This document shows, piece by piece, positions 31,873-40,363 of a stretch of 64,000 nucleotides of DNA. Source of the stretch: Sanguibacter sp. HDW7 (lineage in GTDB: Bacteria > Actinomycetota > Actinomycetes > Actinomycetales > Cellulomonadaceae); NCBI RefSeq assembly GCF_011300875.1, contig NZ_CP049862.1, positions 558,001-622,000 of the forward strand, in the 5' to 3' direction. Made by a program: the position numbers and the translations under genes. A model generated the notes under the pieces. That model worked only from the letters and a program-made list of their open reading frames with translations, made no database searches and was not told the origin of the DNA. Every line of letters starts with the position of its first letter. Within the stretch, counting starts at the first letter, position 1.

Positions 31873-32978
31873 GCCAGCCCGACCCGATCACCAACCTCAC
31901 CGCAGCACTTCGCGAAGACATCCACCGCGCCTGGGCACTCATCCACGAAGAGCTCGAGATCCTCGCCCGCGAATGGCCGACGATCCTCGCGCCCGTCCGC
32001 GCCCAACGCCTCACCGTCTTCCAGGTCCGCACGCTCGCGGCCATGCGACGCCTCGACGTACAAGCGGCCGCTGACATCGACGTGGCGCTGTCGACCGCGT
32101 ACCGCACCGGTGCATGGACCGCTGCGCTCGTCGGAGGCGCCGAAGCCACTTTCTCCTCAGCGTCCCCTTCCGTCGCCGCTGCGTTCGCCCGGGACACCCT
32201 CAGCGACGTCCTCGCAGCCACCCGCGGCGTCGACGAGAGCGTCAAGGCACTCATCCGCGAACTCGGACGAGACCAGATCCTCCGCGCCGTCTACACCGGC
32301 ACCACCGCCACCAAGGCCGGCGCCGACCTGCGCGCCGTCCTCGACCACTTCGGCATCCACGCTGTCACGTACGCCGACGGCCGAAAGGTCGGGCTCCCGC
32401 AGTACACCGACATGCTGCTCCGCACGAAGACGGCCGAGGCCTACCAGGCGGGCATGCTCGACCTGGGGGAGGAGAACGGCTGGCAGTGGTGGGAACTCAT
32501 GGATGGCGTTGACTGTGGGTTGACGAGTCACGACGATCCCGTGAAGGCGAACGGCATGATCGTCACGCTCGACGTCGCCCGCGCTCATCCGAGCTCGCAT
32601 CCGAACTGCTTGCGTGCGTCCTCGCCTCGACCTGACATCGAGTCGGTCGCGCAGGCGGAGGCTGCGGAGCCGATGAACCCGGAGGCGTTCGCCGCGATCC
32701 AGGAGCGGGCAGCGGCCGAGGTGATCGGTGGACCCATGCCGCGAGTCGTGGCGACGCCGGCTGACGTCGCGGCGATGCGCGCCAGGACGGCTCCGACGGT
32801 CGCCACCCGCACGCAGACGCACACCGAGCGAGCGAGAGCGGCCATCGCGCAGCGGCACGCCGACACCGTGGGCGCCGCGTCCCGCACCCATGAGGCGACT
32901 GTCGGCAGCGCTCTCGCCTCCCACCAAGCGATCCTCGAACGATTCGCGATGCTCCGACGCAACGGAGGTGCGCGATGA
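31869..32978 (+). CDS. phage minor capsid / head morphogenesis-like protein
   Basis: A 369-residue protein. The N-terminal half is helical. The central part has LRAVLDHFGIHAVTYADGRK, LLRTKTAEAYQAGMLDLGEE and WELMDGVDCGLTSHDDPVKA followed by AHPSSHPNCLRA. This Cys/His block is the hallmark of phage minor head proteins related to SPP1 gp7 and Mu gpF, which join the procapsid near the portal. No portal gene precedes it here. Its ATG overlaps the upstream stop and its stop overlaps the decoration-protein gene. Confidence 0.8.
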   Translation: MSQPDPITNLTAALREDIHRAWALIHEELEILAREWPTILAPVRAQRLTVFQVRTLAAMRRLDVQAAADIDVALSTAYRTGAWTAALVGGAEATFSSASPSVAAAFARDTLSDVLAATRGVDESVKALIRELGRDQILRAVYTGTTATKAGADLRAVLDHFGIHAVTYADGRKVGLPQYTDMLLRTKTAEAYQAGMLDLGEENGWQWWELMDGVDCGLTSHDDPVKANGMIVTLDVARAHPSSHPNCLRASSPRPDIESVAQAEAAEPMNPEAFAAIQERAAAEVIGGPMPRVVATPADVAAMRARTAPTVATRTQTHTERARAAIAQRHADTVGAASRTHEATVGSALASHQAILERFAMLRRNGGAR

Positions 32979-33367
32979 ACCAGATGCTCGGTCGCACGAC
33001 GTACCTCGGCCAGAGCGACTACTCATGGCTAGGGACAGCGAACTCGAAGGTGCTCGGCTTCGACAGTGGCGAGCTCGACGTCGGCCTGTTCCGTGACGCC
33101 GGGCTCAGCCCGCACGAGGTGATCCTGTCCGGGACGCCCGTCGGCCGGGTGACACGTGGCGGCCGGCTCGGACCGTTCGACCCGGAGGCATCCGACGGTC
33201 GGGAGGTGCTGTTCGGGTTCGTCCGTGGCGACGAGCACGTGCGAGGCCGGGACAGAGCGCGGTGCGAGGTGCTCGTGCGGGGTCCGGTGCGCGCCGACCG
33301 GCTTCGCGTACCGGTGCCGGCGGGGTCGTTCGAGGGCACGGGTCTCGTGGCGGTTCGTGATGTGTGA
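32975..33367 (+). CDS. phage head decoration-like protein
   Basis: A 130-residue protein with the beta-rich signature VILSGTPVGRVTRGGRLGPF followed by DPEASDGREVLFGFV. This is typical of the head decoration / HDPD-like proteins that lie just before the major capsid gene. Here the major capsid gene is absent: four bases before its own stop begins the intergenic repeat copy B, and then the minus-strand cassette. Whether it decorates a capsid made by another phage is an open question. Confidence 0.75.
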   Translation: MNQMLGRTTYLGQSDYSWLGTANSKVLGFDSGELDVGLFRDAGLSPHEVILSGTPVGRVTRGGRLGPFDPEASDGREVLFGFVRGDEHVRGRDRARCEVLVRGPVRADRLRVPVPAGSFEGTGLVAVRDV

Positions 33368-33541
33368 CAACGCTGTGACAACGACCGGTGTCATTGCAGG
33401 TCAGCGGTGCGGCGCCTGACCAGGAGTCAACTGGCGCAGGAGTCGGCGCCGAGGTTCTGTTTGTCTCTCGGCTGTCGAGTTCGAGGTAGTTCACCCTGCG
33501 TGGAGCGCGCCGAGGACGGAACACGCCCCAGATCATGGCGG
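33364..33541. repeat. diverged intergenic repeat, copy B
   Basis: It starts with GTGACAAC-GCT-GTGACAAC (33364-33382), then GGTGTCATTGCAGGTCAGCG, and ends with GCCCCAGATCATGGCGG (33525-33541, 16 of 17 bases as in copy A). The middle contains a GGCGCC-type hairpin not found in copy A. It overlaps the last four bases of the decoration gene and precedes the end of a convergent cassette. Confidence 0.7.
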
Positions 33542-33555
33542 GCACGACTGGACAA

Positions 33556-34305
33556 CTAGAGCTGCAGCAGCTCTCCAACTCGATCCGCCGCAGCGAAGCC
33601 GTCGGCAAGGTCGATGACGGCGGCGTACTGCTCGACAACCACAAGGTGCTCCTCAGCGACTCGCAACTGGCTCGTGTCGACGAACGCGGCGAGTTCTGCG
33701 CCACTGGTTGACTCGTGGACAGCCCGTGCACGGAAGGCGAAGTCGTTGACGTTACGCCGCGCGACCTTCGTACCGCCGTGCAGCGTGATGCGGTCCATGA
33801 GCCACGGCTTGGCGCCCTGCACGGCATACTCGAACTCGCAAACGAACGTTTCCCCACCTACGAGGCCCGCAACCTCGACCTCTCGTGAAGGCATGACGCC
33901 CAGTTGGGAGAAGACTCGGTCCACCGCTATCTCGAGTTGAGTCCGCCCAGTAGTCGTTGCGGCGCCCGAGACGATCTTCGGGTACATCTCTTCGAGTGCT
34001 GAGGCGAGGTCGACTCTCTCATGCAGGGTGGCCACAAGGTCGGGATAGAACTCGAGCGGACGCCTTGCCTTGAGGCGGGCGATGTCCCCGTCCTTCCGGT
34101 CCCCGATCTGGTGGCGGTAGTAGTTGATCCAGCGCCGGTAGATGTCGCGCGGCATCTGCACGCGTCTGCCGTCGATGGTGCCGTCTTGCCGTTCGCCGAG
34201 GAACCGCGACTCGATGCCAGAGTCGTCGCGGACGATGACTCCTACATTGCGAGGCTCGCGGCGGAGATGGTCGGAGATGTGCTTGATAGCGAAGACTTCA
34301 ATCAC
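33556..34305 (-). CDS. partner protein of the HipA-like kinase (DUF3037-like)
   Basis: A 249-residue soluble protein. The N terminus FAIKHISDHLRREPRNVGVI resembles the opening of DUF3037 proteins, which are often encoded beside HipA-like kinases. The remainder (MYPKIVSGAATTTGRTQLEI, then FVCEFEYAVQGAKPWLMDRI) may be a nuclease-like alpha/beta domain, but no catalytic motif is certain. The ATG overlaps the stop of the kinase gene by 8 bp, so the pair is co-translated. It is probably a substrate, inhibitor or effector of the kinase. Confidence 0.7.
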   Translation of the reverse strand: MIEVFAIKHISDHLRREPRNVGVIVRDDSGIESRFLGERQDGTIDGRRVQMPRDIYRRWINYYRHQIGDRKDGDIARLKARRPLEFYPDLVATLHERVDLASALEEMYPKIVSGAATTTGRTQLEIAVDRVFSQLGVMPSREVEVAGLVGGETFVCEFEYAVQGAKPWLMDRITLHGGTKVARRNVNDFAFRARAVHESTSGAELAAFVDTSQLRVAEEHLVVVEQYAAVIDLADGFAAADRVGELLQL

Positions 34306-35086
34306 GGGACTCTCCTTCCGGTTGTGGTGCGAGAGAGCTCAAGAGGTCTCCCTCAGTGGGGGTGGGCGCTGCGGCCCGGGTGCGGTTCGGGTCGAGGAGG
34401 CTCCTTATGTTGCCTTGCCGGTGTGACAGGTACCTGTCCAGCGCTCGGCGCTCGATGTCGGTGATGAGTCCACGTGCGTGTGCGTCACGGCTGGGCGCTG
34501 TGAGCGCCTGCCTTGGGAGGAGCTGGAACTGCCGTATGGCGCCGAGCACGGCCGCCGGTGAGGGTGCGGCGGGCCCGCTCCACAGGTGACCGGGGTCTGT
34601 GAACGGGCGGTCGCTGGTACTTAGGAGACCTTCCGCACGAGTCTCCCGGGGGATGTTCCCGAATAGTGCTTGGTCGTGGTCGATGAGCCAGGCGTTCCCC
34701 TTCGAATCGACGAGGATGTTGTCTTCGTGCCGGTCGATGTTGCTGATGAGTGCGTCGAAGCAGTACATCTGCGCCCTAAGGTCGTCGTCGACTAACGCGA
34801 CGTCCTGGATCAGGGACGGGGGCAGTGTCTTGCCTCGGTCACGGACGGCTGCGATGACCCAGTGGCGTGTCATGTCGTCGTCGAACCAGATGTCACCTGC
34901 GGGCACGGGTAGGCCGATAGCCTGGGCAAGCCGGTTGGCGACGAACTCGTTGACGACGAGGTTGGGCGACTCAGTGCAGTCCTTCTTGATTAGGACCTCA
35001 GCCTGACCCCAGACCGCGTCTGTCGTGCCGGTGATCTCGGGTTCGCCGCGGAGCGTGACCCGGAGACCAGGGCGATGAGCCGTCAT
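34298..35086 (-). CDS. HipA-like serine/threonine kinase
   Basis: A 262-residue protein of the short HipA_2-like kinase type. AEVLIKKDCTES gives the ATP-site lysine, NEFVANRLAQAIGLPVPAGD follows, and the catalytic and metal motifs are NIDRHEDNIL and WLIDHDQALF. The N-subdomain-1 of classical HipA and a HipB-like antitoxin are absent. The ATG at 35086 overlaps the stop of a 44-codon ORF (ATGA), which fixes the start. Together with its partner gene it forms minus-strand cargo: a toxin-antitoxin-like or phage-defence role is plausible but unproven. Confidence 0.82.
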   Translation of the reverse strand: MTAHRPGLRVTLRGEPEITGTTDAVWGQAEVLIKKDCTESPNLVVNEFVANRLAQAIGLPVPAGDIWFDDDMTRHWVIAAVRDRGKTLPPSLIQDVALVDDDLRAQMYCFDALISNIDRHEDNILVDSKGNAWLIDHDQALFGNIPRETRAEGLLSTSDRPFTDPGHLWSGPAAPSPAAVLGAIRQFQLLPRQALTAPSRDAHARGLITDIERRALDRYLSHRQGNIRSLLDPNRTRAAAPTPTEGDLLSSLAPQPEGESRD

Positions 35087-35217
35087 ACTGGCTCGTCTCC
35101 CCCGGGGTCTTGGTTCTCTTCGCCCACCCTGCTGGTGTCGGGGAGGTCGCTGACGCCGCGGCGCGCCGCGATCTCGACGCAGGTCTTGGGCGTCTCTCGC
35201 GTAACCCCTGGATGCAT
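35083..35217 (-). CDS. 44-residue ORF coupled to the HipA-like kinase
   Basis: A small ORF reading MHPGVTRETPKTCVEIAARR and ending DPGGDEPV. Its stop overlaps the kinase ATG (ATGA), the arrangement of translationally coupled genes. It has no Shine-Dalgarno; the start is close to the divergent promoter region, so it may be leaderless. It could be a short antitoxin-like protein or only a leader peptide. No family recognised. Confidence 0.5.
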   Translation of the reverse strand: MHPGVTRETPKTCVEIAARRGVSDLPDTSRVGEENQDPGGDEPV

Positions 35218-35237
35218 GCGACGACATTACCGGAGCG

Positions 35238-35265
35238 AGTTCCCTGTGACACCCCACTGGGAACT
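35238..35265. promoter_or_regulatory. inverted repeat in the divergent cargo/late control region
   Basis: AGTTCCC (35238-35244) and GGGAACT (35259-35265) form a perfect inverted repeat with a 14-bp spacer, in the 56 bp between the cargo operon and the next rightward gene. It is a candidate operator for both directions. Confidence 0.5.
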
Positions 35266-35273
35266 ATGCACCC

Positions 35274-35642
35274 ATGAACGAGCCCGCCACCACCATCGCC
35301 GTCCCCACCACGTGGGCGCCGATCCTCGCGCTCGCCATCCGCGCCGGCGACCACGCCATCCGCGCATCCATCCGTCAGCACACGCACCCCGCCTACGGGG
35401 TCGCACTCCCGACGGACCTCCGCGATCAGATCCTTCACGCCCTCGACCCGGACCTCGACACCACCGAGGCATTCGCGCGGACGTACAGCGTCGCGGGCGC
35501 CGCACGCAGGCTCGACATCACGCCACGCGCAGTGCGCCGTCGCATCCTCCACGGCACGCTCCGTGCCGCATGGCGAGGCAAGAACTACGTCACCGACGCA
35601 GACCAGGTGGACGCTCTCGCGTCCGGGAAGGCAGCAGCATGA
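35274..35642 (+). CDS. helix-turn-helix protein
   Basis: A 122-residue protein with a C-terminal DNA-binding motif: FARTYSVAGAARRLDITPRA, VRRRILHGTLRAAWRGKNYV, then TDADQVDAL. The N-terminal half is of unknown type. The stop overlaps the next ATG. A regulatory gene inside what should be the structural block suggests a joint between modules. Confidence 0.68.
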   Translation: MNEPATTIAVPTTWAPILALAIRAGDHAIRASIRQHTHPAYGVALPTDLRDQILHALDPDLDTTEAFARTYSVAGAARRLDITPRAVRRRILHGTLRAAWRGKNYVTDADQVDALASGKAAA

Positions 35643-36004
35643 ACGAGATCGACCAGCTCCGGGCCGAGGCCGCACGAGACCGGCACCTCGCCCGGGTTGA
35701 GCGTCTTCTCTCCCGTGAGGGAGTGTCTCCGGTGATCGTCGACCGTCTCGCGGCCGTCGTCGAGGCACCGGTGGGTGCGACGGACGAGGAGATCCAGCGT
35801 GCCGTTGCGAGCCTCCGCACTGAGGTCCCTGGCGTCTTCGCTGAGGCCTCCGCGATCCCCGGCCGGCAGTCGTCGGGTCGGAACGCAGCGAAGGAAGCCG
35901 CTGCGGAGATGGTCCGCGCACGCTACGGCACGACCCTCAGCGATCAGGCTGCCGCCAACCGGGCATCCACGCGTACGGCCGCTGAGAAGCGCACCGGACG
36001 CTGA
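35639..36004 (+). CDS. small helical protein, scaffold-like
   Basis: A 121-residue, charged, helical protein (NEIDQLRAEAARDRHLARVE, EEIQRAVASLRTEVPGVF) with a basic Ala-rich C terminus. It resembles short scaffolding or head-region proteins in composition only. Coupled to the preceding gene. Confidence 0.6.
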   Translation: MNEIDQLRAEAARDRHLARVERLLSREGVSPVIVDRLAAVVEAPVGATDEEIQRAVASLRTEVPGVFAEASAIPGRQSSGRNAAKEAAAEMVRARYGTTLSDQAAANRASTRTAAEKRTGR

Positions 36005-36049
36005 CCAACCGCTAGAACCCAACCCCACCTACCGCTGAGGAGCGGACAC

Positions 36050-36625
36050 ATGATCACCAGCCACATGCAGTACCACAACGTGCGTCAGCCCATCGCGCTC
36101 CACTTCTCCCCGACGACCGTGATGGACGGTCACCCCGAGGTCAAGGACGCCATCGACGCCCTCCGCCGCGCCGAGTACCAGATCAAGACCGGCATCCATG
36201 AGTACGCGAAGGGACGGCACGCAGCCTGGCGTGACGCGGTCGCCAAGCTCCCCGTCGGCAGCGTCCAACCGGCCGAGCCGTCCGCGACGCCCACAGAGGG
36301 CGAGATTCGGCACGCGGAGATCGTCGTCACCGAGGCCGACAGCACGCTCAAGGCGGCTCTTGCGACTGCGCACGCGGACCTCGCCTCGGACTACCGAGAG
36401 CGTGAGGCCCAGCTTCTCGCTGAGGTCCGAGAGATCACGTCACGCCTCACCGAGATTGGTGAGGAAGTCCAGGCTCTCATCCGCGACGTCACGTGGATCG
36501 AGAGGGTCAGTGACCAGTACGTGTCGGTGCCGCAGACGTCGCCGCACATGTCGACGGAGCTTCTCATCGACGTCGCCAACGGCGGCAAGCACACCCACCC
36601 GGGCACGTTCTTCCAGAACATCTGA
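36050..36625 (+). CDS. hypothetical coiled-coil protein
   Basis: A 191-residue protein with a long helical part (residues about 95-155, ALATAHADLASDYREREAQL and LAEVREITSRLTEIGEEVQA). It is followed by the tape measure gene after 43 bp. The ATG follows GAGGAG. No family recognised; it may be a tail or ejection-related protein. Confidence 0.62.
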   Translation: MITSHMQYHNVRQPIALHFSPTTVMDGHPEVKDAIDALRRAEYQIKTGIHEYAKGRHAAWRDAVAKLPVGSVQPAEPSATPTEGEIRHAEIVVTEADSTLKAALATAHADLASDYREREAQLLAEVREITSRLTEIGEEVQALIRDVTWIERVSDQYVSVPQTSPHMSTELLIDVANGGKHTHPGTFFQNI

Positions 36626-36668
36626 CCCACCCGATCGAGTCGCCGGCCACCGGCAGACAGGAGAAGCC

Positions 36669-39611
36669 ATGAACGGCAGATCACTCCAGATCCGCATCGC
36701 CGGCGACTCGATCGCCGCCCAGCGGGCACTCCGCGAACTCGGCATCGAAGCGCAACGCGCCGGCTTCAAGGTCACAGAATCGTTCGGCAAGTCCGGCGAA
36801 GCGATGACACGCATGCAGCGCCGCGCCCAGGAGATGGGCGACGTCGCCACCGGCTCCTTCACGAAGGTCACCGGCAGCATCGGCAAGCTCGTCGGCGCCG
36901 CCGGCATCGGAGGGCTCGCCCTCGCGATCGGCAAGGCAGGTCTCGGCTTCCAGGACTTCCAGCAGAAGTCCCAGCTGGCGTTCGCCACGATGCTCGGCAG
37001 CGCGGACAAGGCGAAGACGTTCCTTGCCGACGTGTACGCGTTCGCGAAGGAGACCCCGTTTTCGTTCAAGGACCTCACCTCGAGCGCGCAGAACCTCATC
37101 TCCTTCGGCGTCGATGCCGAACGTGTCATCCCGATCATGCGGACCCTCACCGACACCGCCATCGGCGCCGGCAAGGGCATCCAGGAGATCGACGGCATGG
37201 CGACCGTCCTCGGGCAGATCTCCGCGAAGGGCAGGCTCCAGACGGAGGAGATTCTGCAGCTCGCGGAACGTGGGGTGCCGGCGATGGCGGTCCTGGCGAA
37301 CAAGGCCGGGAAGACCGTCATGGACTTCCAGAAGGACGTCTCAGCGGGACTCATCGACTCGAACCAGGCGATCGACTGGCTGATCGACGGGCTCGCGAAG
37401 GGCACTGACGGCATCAACGGGTTCACGCCCGCGTATGAGGGGCTGTCGAAGGCTCTCAAGGAGTCGGGCGGGATCACCGCGACGATGGACGCGGCGCGGT
37501 CCGCGTTCACGCAGGCGTCGAGCGAACTGATGAAGTCGCTTGTGCCGTCGCTGCTGTCGCTCGTGAACGCTGGCACCGATGTTCTCAAGGTCGTGAAGTG
37601 GCTCGCGGACCAGTTCAACGGCCTTCCGAAGCCGCTCCGCGATGCGGCGCTTGCGCTCGCCGCGCTCGCGGTCGCGAACAAGGCCCTCAACCTCGAACTC
37701 GGCCCACGTTCGCAGGCGGTCTTCACGGGCTTCGTGCGTGGCCTCGACACGAGCCGCGTCGCCATGCATTCCGCAGGCCGGCAAGCGTCGACGATGCGTC
37801 TAGGTCTCGACGCTATGAAGAGCAGCGCCAAGGGAGTCAAGACAGCGCTAATGGGTGCGTTCGGTGGCCCTGTCGGCATCGCGGTCATGGGCGTGACCAT
37901 GGCGCTGTCGGCGTACTCAAGCAAGCAAGCCGCGGCTGCAGAGGAAGCACGATCGCACAAGGACGCGATCGGTGCGCTTGCCGATGAACTCGACCGGACC
38001 GGGCGGCTTCTCGATGAAGAGGCGAGCCGGAAGAGCGCCGTTGCCGCGATCGAGGAGGTGCAGCTCAAGAACGGAACGAACCTCCTCGAGTTCTACCGCG
38101 ACATGGGTGGAGCGGTGGAGGATCTGGCATCCGCGCGGATCGGTGATGCCGAGGCTGCTGAGCGTGTGCGCAAGGTGCTCGAAGGGATGCCCGACGCAAC
38201 AAAGGGCCTCACCAAGGACAAGTCCGCGTTGCAGATGCTGTTCGACGGGTCGTGGAAGGACGAGGACGCGAACGCGGAGGCTCGGGCGGAGCTCGCGAAG
38301 ATCCTCACCGTGTACGACGATGCCGTCGCGGCTGCGAAGTTGCGTGAGGAGGCGACGAACGGTGTCGCTGACGCGTATTCGCGGGCGAGGCGCGAGGCCC
38401 TCAACTTCACCTCGACGACGGACCCTGTCGTCAAGGCGATTCAGGAGCAGGCGAACGCTGCCGCGAGCGCGTTCTCAGGTGCGACCGGTGTCGGCACGTT
38501 CAAGCTCAACCTGTCGACGAAGGACGACGTCACGAAGGCTCGTGAGGCGGTCGCGGAGGCGACGAAGAACGTGCGTCGCGAAGAGCAACAGCTCGCTGAG
38601 ACTCGCGGCCGCAAGGACGTCAAGGGTTCGTCGATCGCCGCCGCTGAGGACGCGGTGACGGCTGCGCGCAAGCGCGCAGAGGAGGCCGCGAAGAGCCTCG
38701 CCGACGTGGAAGCGCGACGTGACCCGGTGGCTCAGTACCGCAAGCAGCTCAAGGAGCAGCAGAAGACCGCTGAGACATTCCGTGCGGACATGATCAAGCT
38801 CGCCGAGCAGGGACTTAACGGCACGACGTTCCAGGAGTTGCTTCTCAAGGGCCCGGAGGGTTCGGCGGATGCCCGCAAGGCCCTCTTGGGCGACAAGAGC
38901 CTCATCGGTGAGACGAACGCCTTCCAGGAGACGATGGACGGCTACACGAAGGACATCGAGTGGATGGCGAAGGCCAACGCTGCTCGGCTGCACTTCGGTG
39001 GCCAGCTGACGGCGGAAGAGTTCAATCTCGGGCTGAAGGCGGGTCTTCTCGAGGGGTCGGTGGACTCCTTGAAGGAGCTCGCGGACAAGCTGGGTTCGGA
39101 TCCGGCGACGATGCGCGAGGTTGGGCGGGTGATGGGCCTCGCGTTCACGGAGGGGTTCAAGGACGCAGGTGTGCCCTGGGCGCCGGCGCCGCAGAAGGCG
39201 GGGTTCCCGATGATCCCCGGGTATGCGACGGGTGGCATCTACCCGGGGTACACGCCGGGTCGGGACATCGGGTTCATCGGCGTCAGCGGTGGGGAAGCGA
39301 TCATGCGGCCCGAGTTCACGCGGGCGATGGGCGCGGACTGGATCCACCGCATGAACGCTCTCGCTCGTACGACGGGCGTTGGCGGCGTGCAGAAGGAGAT
39401 GCAGAGGTTCCTTGGCGGCTTCGCCAACGGCGGCATTCCCGCGCCGCGGTTCTCGCACGCGCAGCCCCAGGTCATCCGAGTGACCGAGTCACAGACCGTC
39501 GGATACCCCATGACAGTCGAGAACGTGAACCTGCAGGTCGCGTCGCCCGACGATTTCGCTCGTCAGATGCGGGCGCGAAGACGTGCCGCATGGACAGGAG
39601 GTAGGCCATGA
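36669..39611 (+). CDS. phage tail tape measure protein
   Basis: A 980-residue protein that would set tail length and fill the tail tube. The N-terminal domain has the tape-measure signature FQQKSQLAFATMLGSADKAK, FSFKDLTSSAQNLISFG, GMATVLGQISAKGRLQTEEI and LAERGVPAMAVLANKAG. A hydrophobic segment lies at about 394-420 (GGPVGIAVMGVTMAL). A coiled-coil part (about 620-700) and a Gly-rich C terminus (GYATGGIYPGYTPGRDIGFI) follow. No chaperone pair lies upstream as is usual; a chaperone-like gene lies downstream instead. The frame is intact. Confidence 0.9.
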   Translation: MNGRSLQIRIAGDSIAAQRALRELGIEAQRAGFKVTESFGKSGEAMTRMQRRAQEMGDVATGSFTKVTGSIGKLVGAAGIGGLALAIGKAGLGFQDFQQKSQLAFATMLGSADKAKTFLADVYAFAKETPFSFKDLTSSAQNLISFGVDAERVIPIMRTLTDTAIGAGKGIQEIDGMATVLGQISAKGRLQTEEILQLAERGVPAMAVLANKAGKTVMDFQKDVSAGLIDSNQAIDWLIDGLAKGTDGINGFTPAYEGLSKALKESGGITATMDAARSAFTQASSELMKSLVPSLLSLVNAGTDVLKVVKWLADQFNGLPKPLRDAALALAALAVANKALNLELGPRSQAVFTGFVRGLDTSRVAMHSAGRQASTMRLGLDAMKSSAKGVKTALMGAFGGPVGIAVMGVTMALSAYSSKQAAAAEEARSHKDAIGALADELDRTGRLLDEEASRKSAVAAIEEVQLKNGTNLLEFYRDMGGAVEDLASARIGDAEAAERVRKVLEGMPDATKGLTKDKSALQMLFDGSWKDEDANAEARAELAKILTVYDDAVAAAKLREEATNGVADAYSRARREALNFTSTTDPVVKAIQEQANAAASAFSGATGVGTFKLNLSTKDDVTKAREAVAEATKNVRREEQQLAETRGRKDVKGSSIAAAEDAVTAARKRAEEAAKSLADVEARRDPVAQYRKQLKEQQKTAETFRADMIKLAEQGLNGTTFQELLLKGPEGSADARKALLGDKSLIGETNAFQETMDGYTKDIEWMAKANAARLHFGGQLTAEEFNLGLKAGLLEGSVDSLKELADKLGSDPATMREVGRVMGLAFTEGFKDAGVPWAPAPQKAGFPMIPGYATGGIYPGYTPGRDIGFIGVSGGEAIMRPEFTRAMGADWIHRMNALARTTGVGGVQKEMQRFLGGFANGGIPAPRFSHAQPQVIRVTESQTVGYPMTVENVNLQVASPDDFARQMRARRRAAWTGGRP

Positions 39612-39720
39612 GGGACCCCGGCCTCGACGATGCGTGGCACAACGCCGCATGACGGGCGGCTACCCCTCAGCCACCGACCATCCACCGCCAGTTACCAGCA
39701 CAACCTCTCCAGGAGCAGCA

Positions 39721-40302
39721 ATGATCACCAAGACAGCACGCACCACGTCCGTGACCATCCCCATGGACTCCGCGCACGAGACGACGTTCCTCGAGGCCCG
39801 TCAGGCGCTCGACAGCGTCGCGGAGCACCTCCTGGCCACGTACCCCGCACGGGTCGACCAGGCAGCGGCTCGTGCCGGCGTGATGCGCGACGACCCCGAG
39901 GGCAGGGCGAGGATCGCAGCGACCGTCCTGGCGGAGGACGAGAAGACGATCGGCGACCTGCAGGACACCGCAGAGAAGGCCCTCGAGCGGCTCAACGAGT
40001 CGTCGCAGACGTTCGTCTTCCGATCTATCGGCCGAACCACGATGCGAAAGCTCTACGCCGCTCACCCGCCCACCGACGAGGACCACGCGAACGTGCGCGC
40101 CACCCTCGAGGACGAGAAGGCGAAGGCCCCGTACCACGAGGAGACGTTCGCGCCCGCGCTCGTCAAGGCCGCGTCCGTCGACCCCGTCCTCTCGGACGAC
40201 GACATCCACGAGATCTTCGAGGGCGACACGTGGAACAACACCGAGGTGACGCTCCTCTACATGACGGCGATGACCGCGCAGACCAGCGGTCCGCGACTCT
40301 GA
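39721..40302 (+). CDS. tail-assembly-chaperone-like protein
   Basis: A 193-residue protein. The central part FVFRSIGRTTMRKLYAAHPP followed by TDEDHANVRATL, and the C-terminal YHEETFAPALVKAASVDPVL with SDDDIHEIFEG, resemble actinophage tail assembly chaperones, which fold the tape measure. In most siphophages this gene is just upstream of the tape measure; here it is 109 bp downstream. The ATG at 39721 has AGGAG seven bases upstream. No slippery frameshift site or second chaperone frame was evident. Confidence 0.7.
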   Translation: MITKTARTTSVTIPMDSAHETTFLEARQALDSVAEHLLATYPARVDQAAARAGVMRDDPEGRARIAATVLAEDEKTIGDLQDTAEKALERLNESSQTFVFRSIGRTTMRKLYAAHPPTDEDHANVRATLEDEKAKAPYHEETFAPALVKAASVDPVLSDDDIHEIFEGDTWNNTEVTLLYMTAMTAQTSGPRL

Positions 40303-40363
40303 CGACGGCTCACATGCTGCCCGCCATGATCCGTCGCAAGCGACGGGGAGAGGCGGGCAGCAC

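Noticed and set aside
35083-35217. Assigning the 44-codon ORF to DUF397
   Set aside because: The short CVEIA and DPGG words recall DUF397, but the spacing and the tryptophan-serine start motif do not fit.
35257-35921. Minus-strand extension of the kinase gene upstream of 35086
   Set aside because: It runs antisense through rightward genes and lacks kinase similarity; the ATGA overlap sets the kinase start at 35086.
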